Shown here: positions 18,146 through 27,418 of the stretch, in pieces
Layout: every line of letters begins with the position of its first letter
Position numbering within the stretch: position 1 is the first letter of the stretch
Program-made: the position numbers and the translations under genes
Assembly (NCBI RefSeq): GCF_022354825.1
Contig: NZ_CP031168.1
Span: 3,845,501 to 3,909,500 of the forward strand
DNA from: Paenibacillus sp. H1-7
Lineage (GTDB): Bacteria; Bacillota; Bacilli; Paenibacillales; NBRC-103111
Reading direction: 5' to 3'
Length of the DNA stretch: 64,000 nucleotides
The notes under the pieces: model-generated
The model's database searches: none
Seen by the model: the letters and a program-made list of their open reading frames with translations, nothing else
What the model was told of the DNA's origin: nothing

Positions 18146-19024
18146 ATGCATGCTCAACGTTCCTGGGGCGGACTGTTATTCGACGTCCTCAATTATGTCC
18201 TATTGTTCCTTATGGCTTTCGTTACGGTTATTCCGTTCCTGCTTAACGTGACCGGTTCGTTCGCGTCGCCGGCGGAGGCGCTGCAAAAAAACTTCATTCT
18301 CATTCCGGAGCAATTCTCGCTAGAAGCGTATCGCTATATATTCAGCACGAACATCATCCCGCGCTCGCTGCTAGTGACGATCTTTATTACGATCGCAGGT
18401 ACGGCCCTCAATATCGTGCTCACTTCCTTGATGGCTTTCCCGCTGGCTGCGAAGCGCCTTCGCTTCCGACGTCCGGTTATGCTGATGGTCATCTTCTCCA
18501 TGCTGTTCAGCGGCGGGATGATTCCGACCTACCTGGTGATCAAGAGTCTCGGGCTCTTGAATTCGTATGGTGCACTGTTATTTCCAAGTGCGATCAGCGC
18601 ATTTTACTTGATTATATTGAAAAACTTTTTCATGCAGCTGCCGGATGAGCTGGAGGATTCGGCCCGGATCGACGGGTGCAACGACCTGCAAACGTTGTTT
18701 CGTATCGTCATTCCGTTATCGATGCCGGCTCTGGCGACGCTGACGCTCTTTTATGCTGTCGGCCATTGGAATACGTTCTTCAATGCGCTGCTGTATATTA
18801 ACGACTCCGCCAAATTTCCTATTCAGGTGTGGCTGCGCACCATCGTCATTTTGTCGCAAACGGGGATCGGCGATTCGGCCAATTCCTTCGAAGGCGCGAT
18901 CCCTCCGGGCAAGACGATTCAGATGAGCGTGATCGTCGTATCTACGCTTCCGATTCTGATTGTGTATCCTTTTCTGCAAAAGCATTTTGCCAAAGGCGTG
19001 CTGCTCGGGTCGGTTAAAGAATAG
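18146..19024 (+). CDS. sugar ABC transporter permease (YtcP/LplC type), cassette 1
   Basis: This 292-residue partner permease of the CUT1 family has six membrane spans, a periplasmic-side start after VTVIPFLLNVTGSFASP, the EAA-like loop EDSARIDGCNDL and the conserved C-terminus PFLQKHFAKGVLLGSVK. AAAGGAGAGAAGG precedes ATG 18146, 28 bp after the first permease. It pairs with that protein to form the channel. The paralogue at 39947 has the same C-terminus. The substrate is inferred to be an oligosaccharide from the neighbouring enzymes. Confidence 0.9.
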   Translation: MHAQRSWGGLLFDVLNYVLLFLMAFVTVIPFLLNVTGSFASPAEALQKNFILIPEQFSLEAYRYIFSTNIIPRSLLVTIFITIAGTALNIVLTSLMAFPLAAKRLRFRRPVMLMVIFSMLFSGGMIPTYLVIKSLGLLNSYGALLFPSAISAFYLIILKNFFMQLPDELEDSARIDGCNDLQTLFRIVIPLSMPALATLTLFYAVGHWNTFFNALLYINDSAKFPIQVWLRTIVILSQTGIGDSANSFEGAIPPGKTIQMSVIVVSTLPILIVYPFLQKHFAKGVLLGSVKE

Positions 19025-19082
19025 GTGTCAGCTCGTTAGAGAGCTCATCATACAGCTACAAATAAAATGGAGGGTTGATTTT

Positions 19083-20588
19083 ATGAAAAGAGGCAGGTTG
19101 AACAAGTCGGCAGCATCGCTAGCATTGTTCACGGTTTTCATCTCAGCCTTGACGGCTTGCAGCAGTAATTCGCCGGCGCCAACAGCTACGAATCCAGCGG
19201 ATTCCGGCCCGACGACCATTAAAATGATGAGCCAGTACGAGAGCGCGGAGCCGCCGACGGCGGATAATCCCGTGGTCAAGCATATCGAGCAGGTAACCAA
19301 CACCAAATTGGACATTACGTGGGTCTTGAACTCCAACTACACGGATAAATTAAATGTGACGATGGCCTCGGGAGATTTGCCTCAAGCGATGCTTGTTGTC
19401 AATCCGCAGGATACGGTTATTGTCAGCGCCGCACAAAACGGATTTTTCTGGGACGTGGAGCCTTTCCTGAAAGACTATCCCAATCTGAGCAAGCTGGATA
19501 AGAATACGCTGAACAATACCCGGATCAACGGAAAAATATACGGGCTCTACCGCGGACGGTACCCGGAAAGAATCGTACTGTATTTCCGTAAGGACTGGCT
19601 CGATAATGTGGGCATCAAGGAGCCGCCAAAAACTGTGGACGAATACTATCAGGTGCTTAAGGCGTTTACGTATAACGATCCGGATAAGGACGGGAAGCAA
19701 AACACGTGGGGCATTACCGAGAACAAGGATCTTGGCACGTACACGTTCCCGCTTCTGTTCGGCGCTCCAAACGGCTGGGGCTATGCGAACAACCAGATGG
19801 TTCCCGATTTCATGACCAAAGAATATATGGATTATTTGAAATTTATGAAAAAGCTGTACGACGAGAAAATATTGAATCAGGATTTCGCCACAGTGCCTAG
19901 CGCGAATGTGTCGGACGACTGGAGCAAGGGGAAAATCGGCATTCGGGGCAATATTGCCGAGAATTACCGTGGCGACTCCTTCTCCTATCTGGGCAAAACG
20001 CTGCCTGGAGCCGATGTCCACATCATCCCGGCATTGGTCTCGACGACCGGACAGAAGCGCGTCCATACTAGCAGCGGCTACAACGGCATGTATATGTTCC
20101 CGAAATCCAGCGTGAAAACCGAAGCCGACCTGAGGAAGATTCTCAGCTTCTTTGACAAAATGGCGGACGACAAATTAATCAAAACCGTCATGCTCGGCGT
20201 CGATGGGGTTCATTACAAAGAGGAGAACGGCGTGACCAAAATTTTGGATGATACGAAATACAACAAAGAAGTGGTGCCCGTAGTCCATTTGGCTATGCGT
20301 CTGGATCTCATAAACAACGGCACGACGCTCGCGAAGGAAGCCGAGTCCGCATTGAAGGAAATCAAGCAGTATGGGGTTGCGGACGCCACCTTCGGACTCA
20401 TCTTGAGCGATGACGGCAAGAAAAAGCTGTCGACCAACAAAAAAATAATCGATGACGCCAAAATCAAATTCATCATGGGCGTGATCGATGAAGCCGGCTA
20501 CAACAAGGAGATCGACCGTTGGAAGCAGCTTGGCGGCAATGATGTCATTAAGGAATATACCGAGCTGTATAGCAAAAATAAAAAATAA
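19083..20588 (+). CDS. solute-binding lipoprotein, cassette 1
   Basis: This 501-residue extracellular binding protein begins with a lipoprotein signal (MKRGRLNKSAASLALF... with lipobox LTAC, so Cys is the mature N-terminus). A Ser/Pro/Thr linker leads into an SBP_bac_1-like two-lobe fold. NDPDKDGKQNTWG near 225 is the calcium-loop-like segment seen in uronate- and oligosaccharide-binding relatives such as AlgQ. ATG 19083 follows GGAGGG; the longer open frame upstream overlaps the permease. It supplies substrate to the two permeases just before it. Confidence 0.92.
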   Translation: MKRGRLNKSAASLALFTVFISALTACSSNSPAPTATNPADSGPTTIKMMSQYESAEPPTADNPVVKHIEQVTNTKLDITWVLNSNYTDKLNVTMASGDLPQAMLVVNPQDTVIVSAAQNGFFWDVEPFLKDYPNLSKLDKNTLNNTRINGKIYGLYRGRYPERIVLYFRKDWLDNVGIKEPPKTVDEYYQVLKAFTYNDPDKDGKQNTWGITENKDLGTYTFPLLFGAPNGWGYANNQMVPDFMTKEYMDYLKFMKKLYDEKILNQDFATVPSANVSDDWSKGKIGIRGNIAENYRGDSFSYLGKTLPGADVHIIPALVSTTGQKRVHTSSGYNGMYMFPKSSVKTEADLRKILSFFDKMADDKLIKTVMLGVDGVHYKEENGVTKILDDTKYNKEVVPVVHLAMRLDLINNGTTLAKEAESALKEIKQYGVADATFGLILSDDGKKKLSTNKKIIDDAKIKFIMGVIDEAGYNKEIDRWKQLGGNDVIKEYTELYSKNKK

Positions 20589-20615
20589 TCTTCTACATGC
20601 AGCATAGAAGTAGGG

Positions 20616-20643
20616 GCGGATCAGGACGAAGGTTCTGGTCCGC
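20616..20643 (+). terminator. intercistronic hairpin after the cassette 1 lipoprotein
   Basis: GCGGATCAG pairs with CTGGTCCGC across a 10-nt loop. The following TCTTATGG is a poor T-tract, so it may be an attenuator or mRNA-stability hairpin that lowers enzyme-gene expression relative to the binding protein. Confidence 0.45.
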
Positions 20644-20688
20644 TCTTATGGAAAGCGATGGATAATATATATGGGAGCGTGATTCAGG

Positions 20689-23220
20689 ATGGACTACAAA
20701 GAGCTTGTATCGCACGGAGATTTGCATTACAGCCACAATGTCAAACGAAGCGAAGGCGGCTTGCCAATCGGCAATGGCGTCATGGGAAGTCTGCTGTGGA
20801 CATCGCCTTCCGCCGTCAAATTTCAGGTCAATCGGGTGGACGTATATGCTAACGACCGCTCCACGAACAGCTTCAATCAAAGACACATGGATTACGGCTA
20901 CGCATGCGGCTTTGTGGATATCGATTTCGTCGATTATGGCGAGGATGTGTTCCAGGACGGCACGATCCGCCAGCACTTGAGCTTATATGATGCGCTTGCC
21001 ACGATTCAGGGGAACGGTGTGAGGCTGGAGGCGTTTGCGTACGATTACAGCGATGTGTTCGCCATTAAGGTGGCGGATGAGAGAGACAAGCCGCAAGGAA
21101 TTAACATTAAGCTGAAAATGCTTCGCCCGGCCGAGGTTCAGACGAAGAGCCATTTGGCCGTTTCCACACTTAGCATGAGGAACGGCATCATGCTGCTGAA
21201 GCAGGAATTCACAGAAGGCGATTATTACTGCTCGTCCGTTGTAGCGGTGGGCATCTCCGGACGTGATGGCGTCATCCGGATGAACGACGAGGCAGGCGGC
21301 CGCGAGCCGGTATGCGATTTCCGGGCAAGCAGGGTGCTGGGACAGCCGAATGAAACGGAAATGCGCTTGTGCGTCAGTCCGGCATCGGGAAGCTTTGAGA
21401 TCCTGGTCGCCAGCGCAGCGACTTTTGATAGGAACGAGGACATTTCGGCTGCAGCGGTGAAACAGCTGGAAGCCGCACGTGCTGCAGGCTACGAGCAGAT
21501 GCTGCAGGAACACAGGTCCTGGTGGAACGAGTTCTGGACCAAGTCTTACATTCGGTTAAGCAGCGAAGACGGCAGCGCCGAATTGGTGGAGAAGCATTAT
21601 ACCTATTATGTGTATCTGATGGCGTCGAACTCCCGCAGAGGAAACTATGCGCCGAATTTCGGCGGCATGCTGCTAAGTCCGCGCGGCGATCTCCGCCATT
21701 GGGGCGCTATGCAGTGGTGGAGCAACCTGAGGCTGTACTACAACGCGATTCTCGCGACGGGTCATTATGAGCTCATGCAGCCTTATTTCAGCATGTACTC
21801 GGGGATGTACGATTCCTGTGCCCGAGCAGCGGAGCAGCAGTGGGGGAGTAAGGGGATCTACATCCCGGAGACGGTATGGTTTAACGGAGTAGACGAGCTG
21901 CCTGAGGATATTGCAGCGGAGATGAGAGAGCTGTACCTGCTGCAAAAGCCTTGGGAGGAACGCTCGGAGAAGTTCAAACGATACGCCCACAAGAAGCACC
22001 CGCACGAAAGCCGCTGGAATTGGAAGGGGCATGAGCAGTGGATCGACGGTGAGCTGGTGTACACGGACAAGAGCTGGGGGCCCTTTGGTTCTACATCCCA
22101 TATGTTCGGCAATATTGCGGGCATCGCTTATCATTATTGGAATTATTATGAATTCACTCGGGACGTGGAATGGCTGAGAGACCGGGCTTACCCGATGATC
22201 AAAGGGGCGGCGGAGTTTTTGCGCAATTATCCCTCAATGCGGAAGGACGACGACGGCAAGTACCATATGTACAACACCATCAGCGGGGAAAAATATATCG
22301 GCGGCAAAGATACGATCCAGGTGATGTCTTCGCTGTACGGGATTATGCCTGTGCTGCTCAAGGCAGCGGACCTTCTTGGCGAGGACGCCGATATGATCCC
22401 GGTATGGGAGGAGTTTTACCGCAATTTGGCTCCCATTCCGAAAAGCGATCATCCCGAAGCCGTATTCAAGACCGGGGAGAATGAGCCTGCGATCTGGGTT
22501 GGAGCTATCGGTAAGGTGCTGGACGAGAGAAGAGATTTTGCGACGGAGCCGATGCGGTATTTTCATCTGTGTTCCTTGGAGACGGCCTATGATCAACCGG
22601 ACTGGTTTGAGACCGGGGCCGCAACCCTTGCTTTTCAGGAAACCCAGCTGGGAGGAGATTGGGGCAGGGCGGCGACGGAGATGTCGTCCGTTGCGTCCAT
22701 GCTGGCGGGCATGGGCCATGCCGAAGGCTTTAAGCAAGCGGTGCTGGCACAGCTGGAGTGCATTAACGCAGACCGGGAATATTGCTATTATCAGGACACC
22801 GGGCGAATCAAGTTTTACGATAACCGGTTGACCGTCCGGGAAGGAGTCAATGCGATCAGCGCGCAGCGGTTGGGCAACGTAGCGAGCGGATTACAGTATG
22901 CCGTCTGTCAGAGCCAGCCTGGCGGTCCGGGCAAAGAGTCCGTCATCCACGTGTTCCCTGCGTGTCCGAAGGATTGGGACGCGGAATTCTCTCTCTGGTG
23001 CCAGGGCGGCTTCAGGGTGACATCGGCGATTCGTCAAGGGGTGATCGATTCGATCCGCATCGTGTCCACGCTTGGCGGCACTTGCAGATTCCGTAATCCA
23101 TGGGGCGATACGGGAATCTCCGTAGTGCAAGAGGAGCGGGAGGCAATCACGCTTCAAGGCTCTATGCTTGCTTTTGAAACTAGTCCGGGTACCGTCTATA
23201 CGATTACGAGAACACAATAG
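20689..23220 (+). CDS. GH95-like glycoside hydrolase (DUF5703-type)
   Basis: This 843-residue protein has an N-terminal beta-domain beginning RSEGGLPIGNGVMGSLLW, the mark of DUF5703/GH95-like proteins. An alpha/alpha-barrel occupies the middle (GNYAPNFGGMLLSPRGD, MQWWSNLRLYYNA, WVGAIG) and a beta-sandwich the end (VIHVFPACPKDWDAEF). GH95 includes alpha-L-fucosidases and alpha-L-galactosidases, but this branch has no assigned activity that I can name. It has no signal peptide and is therefore cytoplasmic. It is the last gene of import cassette 1 and probably cuts what that importer delivers. The start has GGGAG 11 bases upstream. Confidence 0.7.
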   Translation: MDYKELVSHGDLHYSHNVKRSEGGLPIGNGVMGSLLWTSPSAVKFQVNRVDVYANDRSTNSFNQRHMDYGYACGFVDIDFVDYGEDVFQDGTIRQHLSLYDALATIQGNGVRLEAFAYDYSDVFAIKVADERDKPQGINIKLKMLRPAEVQTKSHLAVSTLSMRNGIMLLKQEFTEGDYYCSSVVAVGISGRDGVIRMNDEAGGREPVCDFRASRVLGQPNETEMRLCVSPASGSFEILVASAATFDRNEDISAAAVKQLEAARAAGYEQMLQEHRSWWNEFWTKSYIRLSSEDGSAELVEKHYTYYVYLMASNSRRGNYAPNFGGMLLSPRGDLRHWGAMQWWSNLRLYYNAILATGHYELMQPYFSMYSGMYDSCARAAEQQWGSKGIYIPETVWFNGVDELPEDIAAEMRELYLLQKPWEERSEKFKRYAHKKHPHESRWNWKGHEQWIDGELVYTDKSWGPFGSTSHMFGNIAGIAYHYWNYYEFTRDVEWLRDRAYPMIKGAAEFLRNYPSMRKDDDGKYHMYNTISGEKYIGGKDTIQVMSSLYGIMPVLLKAADLLGEDADMIPVWEEFYRNLAPIPKSDHPEAVFKTGENEPAIWVGAIGKVLDERRDFATEPMRYFHLCSLETAYDQPDWFETGAATLAFQETQLGGDWGRAATEMSSVASMLAGMGHAEGFKQAVLAQLECINADREYCYYQDTGRIKFYDNRLTVREGVNAISAQRLGNVASGLQYAVCQSQPGGPGKESVIHVFPACPKDWDAEFSLWCQGGFRVTSAIRQGVIDSIRIVSTLGGTCRFRNPWGDTGISVVQEEREAITLQGSMLAFETSPGTVYTITRTQ

Positions 23221-23259
23221 GGAATGCAATAATATCAGGTGATAACAAGATAATTTGAC

Positions 23260-23290
23260 TAATGCCGCTGAAATTAGCGGCTTTTTGTTT
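23260..23290 (+). terminator. intrinsic terminator ending cassette 1
   Basis: GCCGCT and AGCGGC arms with loop GAAATT are followed by TTTTTGTTTT. Confidence 0.85.
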
Positions 23291-23365
23291 TGGATAACGG
23301 AACATCTGGCTGGCGCCATGCGTCTAATGAAATGACAGAAATTTGCAAAAAAGTCGGGAGGTCTC

Positions 23366-23794
23366 ATGATTTGCTCTACACATAAACAAACGGACTCCGT
23401 ACGTCGATGTCCTAATTGTCGCCGATACTTATGCAGAAGCTGTATAGAAGTAGGGCATTGTAAAGAGTGCGGTTGGAATTTATCTGTTCCTACCAAGTCA
23501 TCCTTGATGAAATATACATTGTTTTGGATGTCCTTAGTTACCGTATGGGTTGCATTAATAGGGTTCGGTTACGAATATCTGACACAGTATTGGTATAACG
23601 GACCGATTTATTTCTTAGCACTAACGGCTTCCATTCTGCCGGTTTATATTGTTCTCTATCGTTCATTCAAGCACTACATGGAAGCAGGCTGGTTAAACAA
23701 AATCCACATGATTTGGTTCTTTATTATGATTGCTTTTACAGTGGTGCTATTCAAGTGGGTTGTAATCCCGCTAAGTGATATCGATATTGATTGA
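23366..23794 (+). CDS. small membrane protein with N-terminal Cys-rich zinc-binding motif
   Basis: This is a 142-residue protein. The first ~40 residues have a B-box-like spacing of Cys and His (C-x2-H, CPNC, CRSC, HCKEC) likely to bind zinc. Three hydrophobic spans follow (about 50-70, 85-102, 118-138), so the zinc domain probably faces the cytoplasm. The start follows GGGAGG. It lies in a run of three small envelope genes on the same strand. No function is known to me for this architecture; a membrane-linked sensor or scaffold is only a guess. Confidence 0.6.
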   Translation: MICSTHKQTDSVRRCPNCRRYLCRSCIEVGHCKECGWNLSVPTKSSLMKYTLFWMSLVTVWVALIGFGYEYLTQYWYNGPIYFLALTASILPVYIVLYRSFKHYMEAGWLNKIHMIWFFIMIAFTVVLFKWVVIPLSDIDID

Positions 23795-23850
23795 TACTCT
23801 ACTAAACTCAATATTTACGATAAAAATGATTTGAAAAGGTGATACCTATT

Positions 23851-24297
23851 TTGTCAAAATATCTAAAGCTACTCCTATGGAGCTTCCTTGCGGTTTTCGT
23901 AATCATTACAGTTGGACTGATCGTTGTTGGGATCATGTCCGTCAATACGTCGGCCACTAATGATATTTATTTGATTCCCGAGGGATTCGAGGGAAAGATC
24001 CAGGTGACCTACAATGTGCAGGGAGCTCCTTTGCTTGCCAAAGAAGGAAAATATGATGTCATTCCTATTCGCAGCGATGGAACCTATGACACCTCCAAGC
24101 CGGATATGGAATATGGAACGGTTACCGATCAGTATTACTATGTTACCGCCGACGGGAGGAGAACGGCCATCGATACAAGCTGTGTTTATGTTGGGGGAAA
24201 TGGTGCTACGGAATCAGGGGGAGTGACCATTAGGTATAATTACTTGAAAATAACGCGCACGAAGTGCGGGGAACATTTTCGTGCATGGGGAGAGTAG
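23851..24297 (+). CDS. membrane-anchored small protein of unknown function
   Basis: The protein is about 148 residues with a single N-terminal membrane span (LLLWSFLAVFVIITVGLIVV) and an exported beta-rich domain. It contains LIPEGFEGKIQVTYNVQGAPLL, a pattern found in DUF6843-type Bacillales proteins. The TTG at 23851 has AAAAGGTGAT seven bases upstream; GTG 23839 would overlap that site. It is translated just before the lipoprotein gene, with only 6 bp between them, so the two are probably coupled. No enzymatic motif is visible. Confidence 0.6.
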   Translation: MSKYLKLLLWSFLAVFVIITVGLIVVGIMSVNTSATNDIYLIPEGFEGKIQVTYNVQGAPLLAKEGKYDVIPIRSDGTYDTSKPDMEYGTVTDQYYYVTADGRRTAIDTSCVYVGGNGATESGGVTIRYNYLKITRTKCGEHFRAWGE

Positions 24298-24303
24298 GCA
24301 GGA

Positions 24304-24717
24304 TTGAATCTAACACGGACTATGAAAGGTAAGCATCTCCTGTTTCTTCTTATCCTTATACTAGCGGCTTCCGGGTGTTCCAGACAAAGTGAGGATACGG
24401 ATATTACGAAGGTTATCGATTCGTTGTTCACGGCAATGCAAACAGAGAGTAAGCTGCCATTATTAGGATTGGCTGAAACCAATTCCCCTGCTTTTAAAGT
24501 GTTTTCGGAGGAAAATCTCTACATTGGCACATTAATTAATAGAGAAGTCAAGTCGATGCAAGTGAATCGGAATCATGCGGTAGTGAAGGTAAGCTTTCAA
24601 TATAATGACGGGTTTCATTCTTTGGATAACGGCAATCGTGATCAGAACGAAGATATCATTGTCACATTGGATATGAAAAATAAGGAATGGAAGATTTCGA
24701 ATATCCAAAAAGAATAG
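24304..24717 (+). CDS. small lipoprotein of unknown function
   Basis: This 137-residue protein has a lipoprotein signal (GKHLLFLLILILAASGC, Cys is the acylation site) and a compact mature domain with DITKVIDSLFTAMQ and strands such as HAVVKVSFQYNDG, resembling DUF4829/NTF2-like folds in outline. The start is TTG 24304 with GGGGAG upstream, or ATG 24322, which has no ribosome-binding site. It probably belongs to one transcript with the two preceding small genes. No function can be assigned. Confidence 0.6.
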   Translation: MNLTRTMKGKHLLFLLILILAASGCSRQSEDTDITKVIDSLFTAMQTESKLPLLGLAETNSPAFKVFSEENLYIGTLINREVKSMQVNRNHAVVKVSFQYNDGFHSLDNGNRDQNEDIIVTLDMKNKEWKISNIQKE

Positions 24718-24730
24718 ACGGGAAAAAGTT

Positions 24731-24806
24731 AAGACATGATGCCATAAACAATCGATATTAACACCTATATATTACGTGCAGGAATGATATAATTCGGGCA
24801 ATTACA
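24731..24806 (+). promoter_or_regulatory. shared promoter block, copy at the GH28 gene
   Basis: The 76 bases align without gaps to 35144-35219 upstream of a GH36 gene, with 57 identities by hand count. Both have TATAAT (here 24788-24793) then TCGG, no recognisable -35 box, and a fully conserved AAGACATGATGCCAT at the far end. This fits an activator-dependent promoter controlled by one regulator. Confidence 0.65.
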
Positions 24807-24834
24807 AGTTTCTAAGAGCGGGGGGTCATTCAAG

Positions 24835-26100
24835 TTGAACACGTTTAACGTAACAAGCTTTGGTGCGGCAGCAGACGGGCAAACGAACGATACGCTCGCG
24901 ATTCAGGCGGCTATTGATGAAGCTGGACGGTCCGGAGGGGCCGTTCTTGTTCCTGCGGGAATTTATCGGATCGGAACGATTGTATTGCGAAGCGGGATAC
25001 GGCTTCATCTGGATGCGGGTGCTGTGCTGGTTGGAAGCATCGATATTGCCGATTATCGTGACGATATCGGCTGCTTTATTGACGGCGTAGGACAAAAGAG
25101 AGGGATCAGCCTGATTTATGCAGAGGAAGCGGAACGGATTTCCATTACGGGGGAAGGGACTATAGACGGGCAAGGAGAGTACTTCCGCAAGGATCGCGGC
25201 TACACGGGAGTGAGGCCTTTTCTTGTTCGATTTGTCCGCTGTCAGGGGATCGAAATGCAAGGTGTCACGTTAAAAGATTCCGCTGCATGGGTTTCTCATT
25301 ATCACGAATGCAGCGAGGTGGACATTACAGGTGTAACTATCCGCAGCCGGGTCAATTCCAATAATGACGGCATCGACATCGACAGCTGCTCCCATGTCCG
25401 TATTCACGATTGTGACATCGATACCGGGGACGATGCGATTGTGCTCAAAAGCACAACAGTGGCTTCCTGTGAATATATCGCCATTCGCCACTGTAAGCTC
25501 AGAAGCAACTGGGCAGGCATCAAGTTCGGAACGGAGTCGTTGGGCGGATTCCGCCATGTTACCGTTGCTGACTGCTACATTTATGATACTAACGGATGCG
25601 GTATCAAGCTGTTGACCGTGGATGGCGCCCATCTGGAGCATGTCGAGCTCAGCGATATAACCATGGAGCAGGTGAGCGGACCTATCTTTCTTCGTCTCGG
25701 GAGCCGACTGAGAACCTATATGGAAGGTCAGCAGAGTAAATCGGCGGGGGTGCTGCGCAATATCGTATTCCGGAACATCAAAGCCAACGTAAAGGAGCTG
25801 CCTGATCGAAAAAGCTCCGTGTGCATATCCGGTATCCCGGGCTACCCGGTAGAGAACATCGTCTTCGACAATGTCGACATTACCTTTCCCGGAGGGACGA
25901 CGGAGGAGAACGATTATCACGCCATTCCGGAGCTGGAGACGGCTTATCCGGAATATTACATGTTCGGTACTGCTCCGGCGTACGGGATGTTTTTGCGGCA
26001 TGTAAAGGGTATTACTCTTAAGCAGGTAACGCTTAAGACCATGCAGCCGGATCTTCGGCCGGAGATGGTCCTCGTAGATGTCACGGGAATGCAGCAATAG
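24835..26100 (+). CDS. GH28 family glycoside hydrolase (polygalacturonase-like)
   Basis: This 421-residue right-handed beta-helix protein starts with the pectate-lyase-type NVTSFGAAADGQTNDT. GH28 catalytic marks are NNDGIDID (about 175-182, the NTDG site) and GDDAI (about 199-203). The later GHG site reads SNWAGIKFG, so the His expected in classical endopolygalacturonases is not in place, suggesting an exo- or variant-specificity enzyme such as rhamnogalacturonan- or xylogalacturonan-type. There is no signal peptide, so it is cytoplasmic. The start is TTG 24835 after GGGGGG. It shares its promoter block with the GH36 gene at 35249. Confidence 0.85.
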   Translation: MNTFNVTSFGAAADGQTNDTLAIQAAIDEAGRSGGAVLVPAGIYRIGTIVLRSGIRLHLDAGAVLVGSIDIADYRDDIGCFIDGVGQKRGISLIYAEEAERISITGEGTIDGQGEYFRKDRGYTGVRPFLVRFVRCQGIEMQGVTLKDSAAWVSHYHECSEVDITGVTIRSRVNSNNDGIDIDSCSHVRIHDCDIDTGDDAIVLKSTTVASCEYIAIRHCKLRSNWAGIKFGTESLGGFRHVTVADCYIYDTNGCGIKLLTVDGAHLEHVELSDITMEQVSGPIFLRLGSRLRTYMEGQQSKSAGVLRNIVFRNIKANVKELPDRKSSVCISGIPGYPVENIVFDNVDITFPGGTTEENDYHAIPELETAYPEYYMFGTAPAYGMFLRHVKGITLKQVTLKTMQPDLRPEMVLVDVTGMQQ

Positions 26101-26180
26101 CTGCTGAATCCGCTTGATTCGCAGCACCATGAAGGAATATGATACAATCGGATCTAAAGAACGCTGTGGGGGATTGTAGC

Positions 26181-26342
26181 ATGAGATCAGTCGATCAAAT
26201 TAAACGAATGATAATACAACTGGAGCAAATGGCGCAAAGATTGGATTCCACCCGCGATGAACAGGAAATAAAAGAAATCAGGGGTAAAATTGAAATGCTG
26301 GAGTGGGTACTGGATGCACCGGCAGGTAAGTACCATGCCTGA
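26181..26342 (+). CDS. 53-aa coiled-coil protein of unknown function
   Basis: Starting at ATG 26181 after GTGGGGGAT, the product is a small acidic/basic helix (IKRMIIQLEQMAQRLDSTRDE then IRGKIEMLEWVLD in outline) with heptad-like leucine spacing. The frame is open from 26139, but no site precedes that start. A T-tailed terminator follows 26 bp later. The family is not recognised; size and helicity fit small regulatory or structural proteins of Bacillales. Confidence 0.55.
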   Translation: MRSVDQIKRMIIQLEQMAQRLDSTRDEQEIKEIRGKIEMLEWVLDAPAGKYHA

Positions 26343-26368
26343 TGAATAAATCTATGAGGATTGTAAAG

Positions 26369-26406
26369 GAGCTAAGCAGGCGCAAGCCGCTTGGCTCCTT
26401 TTTTCG
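26369..26406 (+). terminator. intrinsic terminator
   Basis: GGAGCTAAGC and GCTTGGCTCC arms are followed by TTTTTT. It closes the 53-aa gene transcript. Confidence 0.85.
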
Positions 26407-26610
26407 CGCTCCTCAAGGAGGGTTCATTATTTCATTCCCAATATATTCCTGTTAAACACAAATTTACAATTCTTTTATTTCTATCTTACATACCAGTTTA
26501 CATTTGGATGCTAGTCTTTAAGAGGCTGTCCGTTACTTTTACTATAAGGGGGATTAGAAGGCTTTATCCGTACATACGACAGCAGAAAAAACGTGGGGAG
26601 GATTTCCAAA

Positions 26611-27351
26611 GTGCTATCAGGGAAATGGAACAAACTGAAGCGGTTGACTAATGTCTGTCTTGCTTCTGCGCTGGCTTTTGGCGGAATGCTTCCGCTAATT
26701 CCGGGTCCGACGGCTTATGCGGCGAATGCAAGCGATTTGTTCTTCTCGGAATATGTCGAGGGCTCGAGCAACAATAAGGCGGTTGAAATTTTTAACGGTA
26801 CCGACCATGAGATTGACTTATCCAATTATACGGTTGAGCTGTATTCCAATGGTGCCTCAACGGCGACCAACACGTTTAACTTTACTGCCGGAACGGCGAT
26901 AGCCAGTGGAGATGTATTCGTCATAGTTAACAGCTCCTCAGGCGCAGCGCTGAAAGCCAAGAAGAATGCAGAGAGCAGTGTAACGAATTTCAACGGCGAC
27001 GACACACTCCTTCTCAAGAAGAACGGCGTCGTTATTGATACCATTGGCCAATTAGGCTTTGACCCTGGGACCAAGTGGGCGGATTCAGGGGTTGAGACTG
27101 TAGATAAGACATTGGTTCGGAAAAGCTCTGTCGTTACCGGAGATAACCAACCTGAAGATAGTTTTAATCCTTCTTTGGAATGGGTCGCGTTCCCGATAGA
27201 TACCTTTAGTAACCTTGGCACTCATACTATGGATGGCTTTACAGCTCCAGCGGTAGCCGGCGTAACGGCGAACCCTGCGGCAGGAGCGGGTTCCGGCGGG
27301 CACAGAGGTCTCACTTCAGACGGCAACCGTTGGCGCCAGCGTTTATTATAG
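26611..27351 (+). CDS. 5' segment of the nuclease/nucleotidase: signal peptide and lamin-tail domain
   Basis: GTG 26611 is nine bases after GGGGAGG. The product has a Lys-rich start and a hydrophobic core ending PTAYA-AN, a classic Sec signal peptide. Residues ~45-200 are a lamin-tail/LTD-type domain (LFFSEYVEGSSNNKAVEIFN). The last ~20 codons before the stop at 27349-27351 are out of frame: the +1 frame from about 27290 continues the beta-repeat sequence (VPAGTEVSLQTATVGASVYY) without a gap. The segment is therefore not a stand-alone protein. Confidence 0.6.
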   Translation: MLSGKWNKLKRLTNVCLASALAFGGMLPLIPGPTAYAANASDLFFSEYVEGSSNNKAVEIFNGTDHEIDLSNYTVELYSNGASTATNTFNFTAGTAIASGDVFVIVNSSSGAALKAKKNAESSVTNFNGDDTLLLKKNGVVIDTIGQLGFDPGTKWADSGVETVDKTLVRKSSVVTGDNQPEDSFNPSLEWVAFPIDTFSNLGTHTMDGFTAPAVAGVTANPAAGAGSGGHRGLTSDGNRWRQRLL

Positions 27352-27418
27352 CATCTATGACGGGAACGGGACCGCGCTTATCCAAAATGTTAAATATTCG
27401 ACGCCAATCCCCATTACG

